Of a stretch of 32,708 nt of DNA, positions 7,197 through 15,107 are shown piece after piece; position 1 is the first letter of the stretch; each line of letters opens with the position of its first letter. The notes beneath the pieces were generated by a model. It worked only from the letters and a program-made list of their open reading frames with translations. It ran no database searches and was not told where the DNA came from. The stretch is from Arcobacter nitrofigilis (lineage in GTDB: Bacteria > Campylobacterota > Campylobacteria > Campylobacterales > Arcobacteraceae): positions 1-32,708 of the forward strand of contig DYJR01000007.1 of assembly GCA_020723015.1 (NCBI GenBank), given 5' to 3'. The translations under genes and the position numbers were made by a program.

Positions 7197-8154
7197 TTTG
7201 TATTCCAGCTTCTATTAAGTCGTGTATATGTAATACACCCTCTAATGTGTCATTTTCATCAACCACGAGTAACAGTTGAATCTTATGACTTTCTATGATG
7301 GCTAATGCATCACTTGCCAAGATATTCTTATCGCTTATTGTTTTTGGATTTTTTGTAGCTATTGACATTACACTATGACTCAAATTAAAGTCATCATTCA
7401 TCAAAGCACGTCTTAAATCCCCATCACTTACTACTCCGTAAACCTTACCTTCCTCGGCAATTATCACGTTTCCTATTCTTCCTTCACTGATTTTAATTAT
7501 AGCATCTTTTATAGATGTTTCACGTGAAACAATAGGTAAATTTTGTTTTCTTAGAAGGTTTTCTACCTTTACAAAAAGTTTCTTACCTAGACTCCCGCCT
7601 GGGTGAAAAGATGCAAAATCCTCTTTCCTGAAGTCTCTTTTTTTCATCAAAGCGACAGCCAAAGCATCACCTAATGCCATTGTTAAAGTTGTTGATGATG
7701 TTGGTGCAGCGTTGAGTGGACAAGCTTCCTTTTCAACCTTTACGGATAAGAAAACATCACTAAATTGCCCTAATGTAGAATTAGCATCTTTTGCCATTGC
7801 AATAAGAGGAATATCAAATCTTTTTAGGTGTGGCAATATATTGATAAGTTCTTCGCTCTCTCCGCTGTAGCTTATTGCTAGTACGGAGTCACCTTTACTT
7901 ATCATTCCTAGATCTCCGTGCATAGCCTCCGTAGGGTGTAGGAAAAAAGAACTAGTTCCGGTGCTTGCAAGAGTAGCAGCTATCTTAGCCCCAACTAAGC
8001 CGGACTTACCCACTCCGGTAACTATTAGTTTACCTTGAGTATTATAAATCAAGTCTATTGCCTTGTCAAAACTACTATCTATCACTTTTGAAGCCTCTAT
8101 CAGTTGCTGTGCTTCAATCTCAAGTACCTCTTTTGCAATATCACTATACTTCAT
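7183..8154 (-). CDS. kdsD: D-arabinose 5-phosphate isomerase (KpsF/GutQ family)
   Basis: This encodes 323 residues. The N-terminal SIS sugar-phosphate isomerase domain (about 30-165) has TGVGKSGLVGAKIAATLAS and HPTEAMHGDLGM. Two CBS domains follow (about 205-260 and 268-320; INVIIAEEGKVYGVVSDGDLRRAL-like blocks). The enzyme converts ribulose 5-phosphate to arabinose 5-phosphate, the first step to KDO for lipopolysaccharide. The neighbourhood rsmA-rnj-kdsD is also known in Helicobacter pylori. The coding sequence includes a perfect parS palindrome (7516-7531) that is read as V-S-R-E-T in the linker before or within CBS1, so the DNA serves two purposes there. The ribosome site is AGGGAAAAG before ATG. 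Confidence 0.93.
   Translation of the reverse strand: MKYSDIAKEVLEIEAQQLIEASKVIDSSFDKAIDLIYNTQGKLIVTGVGKSGLVGAKIAATLASTGTSSFFLHPTEAMHGDLGMISKGDSVLAISYSGESEELINILPHLKRFDIPLIAMAKDANSTLGQFSDVFLSVKVEKEACPLNAAPTSSTTLTMALGDALAVALMKKRDFRKEDFASFHPGGSLGKKLFVKVENLLRKQNLPIVSRETSIKDAIIKISEGRIGNVIIAEEGKVYGVVSDGDLRRALMNDDFNLSHSVMSIATKNPKTISDKNILASDALAIIESHKIQLLLVVDENDTLEGVLHIHDLIEAGIQSEKL
7516..7531. promoter_or_regulatory. parS: parS site (ParB-binding palindrome) inside kdsD
   Basis: The 16 bases TGTTTCACGTGAAACA are a perfect palindrome and match the bacterial chromosomal parS consensus exactly. ParB binds such sites, spreads and, with ParA/Soj and SMC, segregates the origin region. A second identical copy lies at 12467-12482. 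Two perfect copies in 33 kb are very unlikely by chance. No parA or parB gene lies in the window. Placement inside a coding region is common for parS. Confidence 0.93.
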
Positions 8155-8205
8155 ATCTTTTCCCTTTCTTAACTACAACCTACACTCTACCATCTATTAC
8201 CTATA

Positions 8206-10140
8206 TTATTGTACAAAAAGCGTAGGTACTATCATAGGATATTTTTTGAATTTTCTTATACAATGTTTTCTAACTACTTTTCTAATCTCTTCTTCCAATA
8301 CTTTATTGTTTTGTAAAATACTCGGCTTTACGTTTGAAAGAAAAGTTACAAGTAGTTCTTCTATTTCATCAGAGAATTTTCTATCTTCCTTATCAGACAC
8401 AAGACCAAAAGACATAACTCTAGGTTTATCAACAATCTTTCTATCGTTTTCGTTGATTTGTGCTACTATCATAATAACACCCTCATTTGCCATAGTTTGT
8501 CTATCAATTACTATATCATCCGATATTTTGTGGTTTAGTTGATTATCCACATAAACTTTACCCGTTTTAACTGCTTTTACTTTTTTGATATATTTTGGAG
8601 TTACTTCCACCTGCTCTCCGTCACTAAGAACATATACATTTCTCTCTAAAACTCCACAATCTATACCTGTTTGTTTGTGTTTTAATACGTGGTTATATTC
8701 ACCGTGAATAGGCATAAAAAATTTTGGTTTTACAAGTCTAAGCATAAGTTTTTGCTCTTCTTGAGCCGCGTGACCACTTACGTGTATTTCGCTGAAATCT
8801 TGATATGCTACGACAGCACCTGCTTTTAGAAGATGGTTTATAATCTCACTTACACTACCTTCATTACCTGGAATTGCCTTTGCAGATAGTATAACTTGAT
8901 CGCCTTCTTTGATTTTGATATGTCTATGTTCATGGATAGCCATTCTATAAAGAGCACTCATAGATTCCCCTTGACTTCCCGTAGTAACAATCAAAAGTTC
9001 TTTATCATCATATTTATGAACTTCATGTGCATCGACAAATTTATCTTTAGGAAATTTGATATATCCAAGACTCATACAAAGCTCGATATTTTTCTCCATA
9101 GATCTGCCTATAACACATATTTTTCTATCATATTTTAGTCCATGTTCGATAGCTTGTGCAACCCTATGGATATTTGAACTAAAGGTTGACATTATCACCC
9201 TACCCTTTGCTTTTGAAAAAATATTATCAAAAGTAGGTCCTACGGTTTTCTCACTCTTTGTAAAGCCTGGAGAATGAGAGTTTGTAGAGTCACTAAGTAG
9301 CAACAATACCCCTTCTTCACCATAATGTGCAAGTCTATGTAAATCGGTAGGGTAGCCGTCAATAGGAGTATGGTCTATTTTAAAGTCACCTGAGTGGATA
9401 ATAGTACCTGCCGCCGTTTTAATTGCAAGAGCAGAAGAATCTATAATAGAGTGAGTGATGTGCATCCACTCCACTTCAAAGTCACCTATTTGAATAGGAA
9501 CTCTTTTTGTAATAGCACGGAAATAGCTTCTGTGATGTTTCATCTTATGCTCGTCAAACTTCGCACCTATCATCTCAAGAGGTAACGGTGTACCATACAC
9601 TGGAAATTGCATCTCTTTAAAAAGATAAGGCATAGCACCTATATGGTCTTCATGACCGTGAGTTATCACTATACCCGCTATTTTGTTTTTGATTTCTCTA
9701 AGATAAGAAAAATCAGGTATCAATATATCTACACCGTGCATTGTTTCATCAGGGAAACTCATCCCAACATCTACGATAATAGCAGATTTTTCTGTTTCTA
9801 CCACCATCATATTACCGCCTATCTCGCCCAAACCGCCAAGTGGAGTAATTCTCACTTTTGCATTTGTAGAAAGATTCAATTTATAATGTGGATTTAATCT
9901 ATTTTTGTGAGATTTTTCATTTGATTCAAATGATTTTTTCATATCACTAAACCATCCTGAACCCTCTTCGTTAGAATCCGTAGATTGTGGATTACCTACT
10001 TTATCTTTATTAAAATTAAAGTTTTTATTTTTTTTGAAATTTGGATTTTTATATCTTTTCGGTCTTGGATTGTTTTGGTTATTCTCGTTAGAATTTTGCT
10101 CTACAATCTCTTTATTTTCAGTTTCGTAACTCGTTTCCAT
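8206..10140 (-). CDS. rnj: Ribonuclease J
   Basis: This encodes 644 residues. Residues 1 to about 90 form an Asn/Lys-rich disordered extension, as in other Campylobacterota RNase J proteins. The metallo-beta-lactamase/beta-CASP core follows: the zinc motif THGHEDHIGAMPYL (about 158-171), HSGDFKIDHTP, and the beta-CASP VSGHAAQEEQ and MPIHGEYNH. The C-terminal domain ends near VPTLFVQ. The enzyme combines 5'-to-3' exonuclease and endonuclease activity and is a main mRNA decay and rRNA maturation enzyme where RNase E is absent. The start has AAAAGGTGAT upstream and lies 23 bases inside the end of rsmA. It shares a cluster with a DNA/RNA enzyme set (rsmA, rluB, PIN-PhoH). Confidence 0.95.
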   Translation of the reverse strand: METSYETENKEIVEQNSNENNQNNPRPKRYKNPNFKKNKNFNFNKDKVGNPQSTDSNEEGSGWFSDMKKSFESNEKSHKNRLNPHYKLNLSTNAKVRITPLGGLGEIGGNMMVVETEKSAIIVDVGMSFPDETMHGVDILIPDFSYLREIKNKIAGIVITHGHEDHIGAMPYLFKEMQFPVYGTPLPLEMIGAKFDEHKMKHHRSYFRAITKRVPIQIGDFEVEWMHITHSIIDSSALAIKTAAGTIIHSGDFKIDHTPIDGYPTDLHRLAHYGEEGVLLLLSDSTNSHSPGFTKSEKTVGPTFDNIFSKAKGRVIMSTFSSNIHRVAQAIEHGLKYDRKICVIGRSMEKNIELCMSLGYIKFPKDKFVDAHEVHKYDDKELLIVTTGSQGESMSALYRMAIHEHRHIKIKEGDQVILSAKAIPGNEGSVSEIINHLLKAGAVVAYQDFSEIHVSGHAAQEEQKLMLRLVKPKFFMPIHGEYNHVLKHKQTGIDCGVLERNVYVLSDGEQVEVTPKYIKKVKAVKTGKVYVDNQLNHKISDDIVIDRQTMANEGVIMIVAQINENDRKIVDKPRVMSFGLVSDKEDRKFSDEIEELLVTFLSNVKPSILQNNKVLEEEIRKVVRKHCIRKFKKYPMIVPTLFVQ

Positions 10141-10927
10141 TCTTTATCACCTTTTCATATATTTGGCGATACAAGGAAGCGGAAAGTTCGTGTGGACGGA
10201 TGTCGTCTTTTATATCAAGTTCTTTATATATACTATCAAGTCCTGCTTTTGAAACCACTGCCGTCAAGTTTTTTGACAGCTTCTTTCTTGGTGATGCAAA
10301 AGCCGATTTTAGAAAATCTTTAAATCTTTTTTCCAAAGAAACACTAAGATTTTTCTTGATATAAATCACTGCTGAATCAACTTTGGGTGCCGGTTCAAAA
10401 GATTCAGGAGGTACGACTACAACAATTTTAGATTGAGTAGAAATCGTATTAGTCAACACTCCCAGAGCAGAAAACTCTCTATCGCCCACTTCGGCGATGA
10501 ATTTATCTGCAACCTCTTTTTGAACCATTACCATTATATTTTCACAGTTAATGTCATCAAATGCTTTCAGTATAATATTCGTTGCGATATAATAAGGTAA
10601 ATTTGCAATCAAATCATATTTACCTTCACCATAAAGAGTCTTATTTTTTTCCCAAAACTCCAAAACATCACCAAAATTGATGGTAAGTTTAGAGTTTTGT
10701 ATCTCTTTATCAAACTTCTCTTTAAGTAACCCTATTAAGTCAGCATCTACTTCATAGGCAATCACTTCCTTGTACTTGACTAATTCTTTAGTCAAATCAC
10801 CTAAGCCAGGCCCAATCTCAACGACTTTATTATCGTTCTTGGGCATCGCTTCGATGATCTTTTGTAAAACCGTATTGTCTTTTAGAAAGTTCTGTCCGAA
10901 CTTCTTCTTTGCTATCACTTTTTCCAT
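10118..10927 (-). CDS. rsmA: 16S rRNA dimethyladenosine transferase RsmA (KsgA)
   Basis: This encodes 269 residues. The N-terminal KKKFGQNFLKD box, the SAM-binding VVEIGPGLGDLT (about 35-46) and the catalytic NLPYYIA (from Asn109) are diagnostic. The enzyme dimethylates two adjacent adenosines in the 3' end of 16S rRNA (A1518/A1519 in E. coli numbering), a late step of 30S maturation. It heads the gene series running down to the PIN-PhoH gene. No Shine-Dalgarno-like sequence precedes the ATG, and a TATAAT box ends only 10 bases upstream (see separate entry), so its mRNA may start almost at the AUG. Confidence 0.95.
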   Translation of the reverse strand: MEKVIAKKKFGQNFLKDNTVLQKIIEAMPKNDNKVVEIGPGLGDLTKELVKYKEVIAYEVDADLIGLLKEKFDKEIQNSKLTINFGDVLEFWEKNKTLYGEGKYDLIANLPYYIATNIILKAFDDINCENIMVMVQKEVADKFIAEVGDREFSALGVLTNTISTQSKIVVVVPPESFEPAPKVDSAVIYIKKNLSVSLEKRFKDFLKSAFASPRKKLSKNLTAVVSKAGLDSIYKELDIKDDIRPHELSASLYRQIYEKVIKNGNELRN

Positions 10928-11084
10928 TATGGGAAAAATTATAGCTGTTTTTAACTTAGTTTTAGATAAAATTTATCAATAGTATATTTGTAATTAGTCT
11001 ATTAGTATATTGGAAAAAAGAATTATGCTTCTTAACCAATTACTAATATACCAATAACCAATAACCAATTACTAAAGGGTTAAA
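10928..11084. promoter_or_regulatory. Divergent rsmA/hisF control region with hairpin and iterated words
   Basis: This is AT-rich spacer between divergent genes. TATTAGTATATTGG (11000-11013) pairs with CCAATTACTAATA (11036-11048) over 13 base pairs with one bulged T; inside the loop AAGAA pairs with TTCTT. The words TAACCAATTACTAA (11033-11046 and 11062-11075) and ACCAATA recur in the 45 bases before hisF. The hisF ribosome site AAAGGG (11074-11079) follows the second copy. The -10 box of rsmA is at the other end. No hisF promoter is clear. Confidence 0.5.
10938..10943 (-). promoter_or_regulatory. -10 box very close to the rsmA start codon
   Basis: TATAAT on the minus strand (context GCTATAATTTTTCCC) ends 10 bases before the rsmA ATG. 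A normal start of transcription about 7 bases downstream would leave only three or four leader bases. No ribosome site is seen between the box and the ATG. This is an inference from spacing. Confidence 0.5.
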
Positions 11085-11846
11085 ATGTCATATTTTGCAA
11101 AAAGAATTATACCTTGCTTAGATGTTAAAGATGGAAGAGTAGTAAAAGGTGTAAACTTTGTGGGTCTTATAGATGCGGGAAATCCCGTAGAAGTAGCAAA
11201 AAGATACAATGAAGAGGGAGCCGATGAAATCACTTTTTTGGATATCACGGCGAGTCATGAAAATCGTGATACTATAGTTGATGTGGTAAAAGAGGTAGCC
11301 AAAGAGGTTTTTATACCACTAACCGTCGGTGGAGGAATTAGAAAATTAGAGGATATTTATAAACTATTAAATGTAGGTTGCGATAAAGTAAGCATCAACT
11401 CTTCTGCTATAAAAAACCTTGATTTTATCAATGAAGGGGCTAAAAGATTCGGTAGTCAATGTATAGTTGTAGCAATAGACGTAAAAAAAGTTGCACCTAA
11501 TAAATACAATGTTTTTATCAACGGCGGAAGACAAGATACCGGGCTTGATGCCTTAGAGTGGGCAAAAGAGGCTTATGATAGAGGTGCAGGTGAAATACTA
11601 CTTACTTCTATGGATACAGACGGTACAAAAGCCGGTTTTGAGCTAAATATCACAAAACAAATATCCTCTTTAGTAGATATTCCTGTAATTGCGAGTGGCG
11701 GTGCAGGAACTATGGAGCATATTAAAGACGCTTTCTTAAACGGTGCAGAAGCTGCCCTTGCCGCATCTATATTTCACTTTAAAGAGATAGATATTATGGA
11801 TTTGAAAAGATACCTATCTCAAAACAATATACCGGTGAGGCTGTAA
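11085..11846 (+). CDS. hisF: Imidazole glycerol phosphate synthase cyclase subunit HisF
   Basis: This encodes 253 residues, the normal length for HisF. The beta/alpha-barrel signature is clear: [16 protein letters not shown] with the catalytic Asp13, [15 protein letters not shown], the second catalytic Asp in VVAIDVKK (about 132), [11 protein letters not shown] and IASGGAGT. With HisH it converts PRFAR plus ammonia from glutamine to imidazole glycerol phosphate and AICAR, in histidine synthesis. The ribosome site AAAGGG is five to six bases before the ATG. The stop codon touches the next gene's ATG; no other his genes are here, so the pathway genes are scattered. Confidence 0.97.
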   Translation: MSYFAKRIIPCLDVKDGRVVKGVNFVGLIDAGNPVEVAKRYNEEGADEITFLDITASHENRDTIVDVVKEVAKEVFIPLTVGGGIRKLEDIYKLLNVGCDKVSINSSAIKNLDFINEGAKRFGSQCIVVAIDVKKVAPNKYNVFINGGRQDTGLDALEWAKEAYDRGAGEILLTSMDTDGTKAGFELNITKQISSLVDIPVIASGGAGTMEHIKDAFLNGAEAALAASIFHFKEIDIMDLKRYLSQNNIPVRL

Positions 11847-12392
11847 ATGATAATAAGTGCAGGTCGTCAAGAAACTTTTCCTTTTGCTACCCCGGTAGGT
11901 GTAGGTCTTATTGAAAGTGCTATAAACGTAACAAGAGTCGCTCTTTTTGACAAACCTGATTTTCTGGTTTTTATAGGGAGTGCAGGAAGCTACGGAAACT
12001 ATAAAATATTTGATGTGGTTGAGTCTGTAACGGCATCCAATATAGAACTTAGCCTTTGGAGAAACGACTCATATACCCCCATAGATAACGTACTAAAAAT
12101 AGACAATATAAAGGTTGAATCAAGTGTTATAGTTAACTCGTCAAACTATATATCTACAAATCAAGAACTTTGTTCAAACTTTATCAAGAATGGTATAGAC
12201 ATCGAGAATATGGAGTTTTACTCTGTATTACAAGTTGCTAAAGAATTTAATATACCTTGTATGGGAATATTTGTAGTTACAAACTATTGCAATCAGTTTG
12301 CACATAAAGACTTTATAGCAAACCATCGTGAAGCAATGGATAAATTGATGCAATATTTAATAGACAAAAAACTATTACTTGAGAAGCCCTAA
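11847..12392 (+). CDS. Nucleoside phosphorylase / nucleosidase-superfamily protein
   Basis: This encodes 181 residues and starts immediately after the hisF stop, with GAGG inside hisF as a likely ribosome site. It looks like a short member of the PNP/MTA-nucleosidase fold: a glycine-rich FLVFIGSAGSYG early, and IENMEFYSVLQVAKEFNIPCMGIFVVTNYCN late, where the M-E-x-Y/S block corresponds to the ribose-binding MES(A) segment of the family, with the usual NH residue replaced. It is 40-60 residues shorter than typical MTA/SAH nucleosidases. The substrate is not inferable; MqnB-like or purine phosphorylase activity is possible but unproven. The histidine-pathway link may reflect only operon position. 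Confidence 0.65.
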   Translation: MIISAGRQETFPFATPVGVGLIESAINVTRVALFDKPDFLVFIGSAGSYGNYKIFDVVESVTASNIELSLWRNDSYTPIDNVLKIDNIKVESSVIVNSSNYISTNQELCSNFIKNGIDIENMEFYSVLQVAKEFNIPCMGIFVVTNYCNQFAHKDFIANHREAMDKLMQYLIDKKLLLEKP

Positions 12393-12417
12393 ATGGTGCA
12401 AAGCACATCATTTAGGG
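12387..12417 (+). terminator. Terminator-like hairpin at the end of the nucleosidase-like gene
   Basis: CCCTAAATGGTGC (12387-12399), loop AAA, then GCAC-AT-CATTTAGGG (12403-12417) give a 13-bp stem with a two-base bulge. It overlaps the stop codon. There is no U tract after it (TTCCGAG), so it may be a weak terminator or a 3'-end stabilising hairpin. Confidence 0.45.
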
Positions 12418-12421
12418 TTCC

Positions 12422-12463
12422 GAGCCTACAGATGATAAGCAGTTATTATCTGCTAAACGGCTC
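12422..12463 (+). other. Second hairpin, between the nucleosidase-like gene and rlmN
   Basis: GAGCC (12422-12426) pairs with GGCTC (12459-12463), and inside CAGATGATAA (12429-12438) pairs with TTATTATCTG (12443-12452) with one G-U, loop GCAG. It comes five bases after the first hairpin and three before the parS site. No riboswitch class that I know matches. Function unknown. Confidence 0.4.
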
Positions 12464-12466
12464 TCA

Positions 12467-12482
12467 TGTTTCACGTGAAACA
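12467..12482. promoter_or_regulatory. parS: parS site (ParB-binding palindrome) before rlmN
   Basis: TGTTTCACGTGAAACA is an exact copy of the parS consensus and identical to the site at 7516-7531, 4.95 kb away. Here it is intergenic, 31 bases before the rlmN ATG. Together the pair suggests that this segment is close to the chromosome origin, where ParB-parS complexes form. Confidence 0.95.
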
Positions 12483-12513
12483 TTGAAACGAATAATTAAC
12501 TTTAAGGAAATAA

Positions 12514-13587
12514 ATGCAAGAAAGTTTAAAAACTTTATATGATTACACTCTTGATGAACTAAAGCAAATCATATCGCCCTCTTTTAGAGCAAAACAAATA
12601 TATAACTGGATATACAAAAAATATATTCAAGATTTTGAACAAATGTCAAATCTACCGAAAGATATGATTAAATCTCTAAAAGAAAACTATACTTTGGATT
12701 TGGCAAATATCAAAGCTTCTGAAACAAGTATAGACGGAAGTATAAAGTACCTTTTTGAATTTGCAGACGGTCATAGCGTAGAGTCCGTATTTCTTTTGAT
12801 GAAAGACAAACAGTATGATGATGAAGGCAATATCATAAAAAGTGAGAAATATACTTTTTGTATCTCCACACAAGTGGGATGTAAAGTTGGATGTAGTTTT
12901 TGCCTAACTGCCAAAGGTGGGTTTGTAAGAAACCTAAGTGCAGCAGAAATAGTATATCAAGTCTTGATGCTCAAAAAACTAAACAATATAGAAGAAAACA
13001 AGGCGGCAAATATAGTCTATATGGGTATGGGTGAACCTTTAGATAACTTTGACAACCTTATAAAAGCTATCAAGATAATATCAGAGCTTGACGGTCTAGC
13101 AATAAGTACAAAAAGACAAACCATATCCACAAGCGGTATAAGCTCCAAAATAGAAAAACTAGGCAAAGAAGATTTGGGAGTACAACTTGCTATTTCACTA
13201 CATGCCGTTGATGATGACCTTAGAACTGAACTAATCCCTATGAATAAAGCATACAATATAGAGTCTATTATCAATGCAGTCAGAGGATTTCCGGTCGATA
13301 CAAGAAAAAGGGTAATGTTTGAATACCTTGTAATAAAAAACAAAAACGATGATTTGACAAGTGCAAAAAAACTAGTCAAACTGCTAAATGGAATAAAAGC
13401 CAAAGTAAACCTTATATACTTCAATCCTTATCCTAATTCTCCCTATGAAAGACCTTCTAAGGAAAATATGGTAAAATTCCAAGATTATTTGATTTCTAAA
13501 GGGCTTTTATGCACTATTAGAGAATCCAAAGGGTTTGATATAAGTGCCGCATGTGGACAACTTAAAGAAAAAGATAAAGGTAAATAA
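12514..13587 (+). CDS. rlmN: Dual-specificity RNA methyltransferase RlmN
   Basis: This encodes 357 residues. The radical-SAM cluster motif is C123-x3-C127-x2-C130 (GCKVGCSFC). The family-specific methyl-carrying cysteine is Cys347 in SAACGQL near the C-terminus, and Cys116 in FCISTQVGC is conserved. [10 protein letters not shown] and the SLHAVDD segment complete the signature. It methylates C2 of A2503 in 23S rRNA and A37 in some tRNAs. The ribosome site AAGGAA lies seven bases before the ATG. The parS site is upstream, so ParB spreading could affect its transcription. It precedes a tiny membrane peptide gene and gltX. Confidence 0.97.
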   Translation: MQESLKTLYDYTLDELKQIISPSFRAKQIYNWIYKKYIQDFEQMSNLPKDMIKSLKENYTLDLANIKASETSIDGSIKYLFEFADGHSVESVFLLMKDKQYDDEGNIIKSEKYTFCISTQVGCKVGCSFCLTAKGGFVRNLSAAEIVYQVLMLKKLNNIEENKAANIVYMGMGEPLDNFDNLIKAIKIISELDGLAISTKRQTISTSGISSKIEKLGKEDLGVQLAISLHAVDDDLRTELIPMNKAYNIESIINAVRGFPVDTRKRVMFEYLVIKNKNDDLTSAKKLVKLLNGIKAKVNLIYFNPYPNSPYERPSKENMVKFQDYLISKGLLCTIRESKGFDISAACGQLKEKDKGK

Positions 13588-13588
13588 T

Positions 13589-13690
13589 ATGGGATTTGAA
13601 GATATATTTTTGATTGTTTTTTTGGTAGCGGTTGTTGTTGTATCAGCTGTAGGGTTTTATTTGCACAATAAAAATGAGGAGAAGAAATAA
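13589..13690 (+). CDS. 33-residue single-pass membrane peptide
   Basis: A short reading frame fits exactly between rlmN and gltX. It starts one base after the rlmN stop with AAAGG about eight bases upstream, and its TAA touches the gltX ATG. It begins MGFEDIF, has about 19 hydrophobic residues (LIVFLVAVVVVSAVGFY) and ends in a charged tail HNKNEEKK, which suits a membrane peptide with the tail in the cytoplasm. The end of the gene also supplies the GAGGAGAAG ribosome site of gltX. Perfect spacing on both sides favours a real gene. I do not recognise a family. Confidence 0.7.
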   Translation: MGFEDIFLIVFLVAVVVVSAVGFYLHNKNEEKK

Positions 13691-15082
13691 ATGGCAATAA
13701 CAAGATTTGCACCTAGTCCAACGGGTTATTTACATATCGGAGGGCTTAGAACGGCTCTATACAATTACCTGTGGGCAAGAAAAACAGGCGGTAAATTTCG
13801 CCTTAGAATAGAAGACACCGATATGGCAAGAAACTCGGAAGATGCTCTAAAAGCTATACTTCAAGCATTTGAATGGGTTGGACTTGAATACGACGACACG
13901 GTAGAGTATCAATCAAAAAGAATGGATATATACAAAGGTTATATCCAAAAGCTTCTGGATGAAGGTAAAGCTTATTATTGTTATATGTCAAAAGAAGAGT
14001 TAGATGCATTAAGAGAATCTCAAATTGCAGCAGGACTTACTCCTAGATATGACGGGAGATATAGAGATTTCACCGGAACACCACCTGAGGGGATAGACCC
14101 AGTAGTGAGAATAAAATCACCTAAAGAGGGTAAAATCTGCTTTATTGACGGTGTAAAGTCAGAGATGGTATTTGACTGTGCAGAAGTTGATGATTTTATC
14201 ATAGCTAGAAGTGACGGAACTCCTATCTATAACTTTGTTGTTGTTATAGATGATGCTTTGATGGGTATAACGGAAGTTTTAAGAGGTGATGACCACCTTA
14301 CAAATACTGCAAAACAAATAGTTATCTATGAAGCTTTAGGGTTTAACGTACCTAAGTTTTACCATATTCCTATGATAAACAATCCTGAAGGTAAAAAACT
14401 ATCAAAAAGAGACGGTGCTACGGATGTAATGGAGTACAAAAATTTAGGATATTTACCGGAAGCACTTTTGAACTTCCTAGTAAGACTTGGATGGAGTCAT
14501 GGAGACCAAGAGATATTTAGTATGGAAGAGATGCTTACACTTTTTGATCCAAACAATATCAATAAATCTTCTTCAAGTTACAATGCGGAAAAACTTTTGT
14601 GGCTAAATGCTCACTATATCAAAAACAAATCAAATCAAGAACTAGCAGAAATTTTGAAGTTTTATGGATGTGAAATACATGGACACGATAAAGTAGAGAT
14701 GCTACTTGATTTGTGTAAAGAAAGAGCAGGAACTATGCTAGAACTCAAAAACTCTATAGAACTAATAGTAAACACTCCATCAAGCTATGATGAAGCCGGT
14801 GTAAAGAAATTTATCACCGATGATATAGTAAATATCCTTGAAATTTATGCAAAAATGATTATGGATTATGAGGGTGATTTACATCTTGCGTGTGACTATG
14901 AATCTATAACAAAACCATTTTTGCAAAACTACAACCTAAAAATGCCACAACTTTTCCAACCGATAAGACTAGCTCTTACGGGAAGTACACAAGCACCATC
15001 GGTGTATGATATTATGGCAATTTTAGGAAAAAATGAAGTGCTAAAAAGAATCTATGCTGCTATAGAGAAGAAATTTAGCTAA
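13691..15082 (+). CDS. gltX1: Glutamyl-tRNA synthetase, GltX1 type
   Basis: This encodes 463 residues. The class I signature is APSPTGYLHIGGLRTA (HIGH-type, from about residue 8) and the second is KKLSKRDGAT (KMSKS-type). The protein resembles H. pylori GltX1 closely through RYDxRYRDFxGTPPxGI and DDFIIARSDGTPxYNFVV; the 463-residue length also agrees. Campylobacterota usually have a second copy (GltX2) that mischarges tRNA-Gln, corrected by GatCAB; gatB is in this window. The enzyme attaches Glu to tRNA-Glu. It ends 25 bases before the lipoprotein gene, likely the same transcript. Confidence 0.97.
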   Translation: MAITRFAPSPTGYLHIGGLRTALYNYLWARKTGGKFRLRIEDTDMARNSEDALKAILQAFEWVGLEYDDTVEYQSKRMDIYKGYIQKLLDEGKAYYCYMSKEELDALRESQIAAGLTPRYDGRYRDFTGTPPEGIDPVVRIKSPKEGKICFIDGVKSEMVFDCAEVDDFIIARSDGTPIYNFVVVIDDALMGITEVLRGDDHLTNTAKQIVIYEALGFNVPKFYHIPMINNPEGKKLSKRDGATDVMEYKNLGYLPEALLNFLVRLGWSHGDQEIFSMEEMLTLFDPNNINKSSSSYNAEKLLWLNAHYIKNKSNQELAEILKFYGCEIHGHDKVEMLLDLCKERAGTMLELKNSIELIVNTPSSYDEAGVKKFITDDIVNILEIYAKMIMDYEGDLHLACDYESITKPFLQNYNLKMPQLFQPIRLALTGSTQAPSVYDIMAILGKNEVLKRIYAAIEKKFS

Positions 15083-15107
15083 ATAGCTATATTTAATGGG
15101 TGTATGC

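Noticed and set aside
8543-8551. TTATCCACA, a consensus-type DnaA box
   Set aside because: A single 9-mer inside the rnj reading frame is close to chance expectation; no cluster of boxes or AT-rich unwinding element is seen, so it is not an origin.
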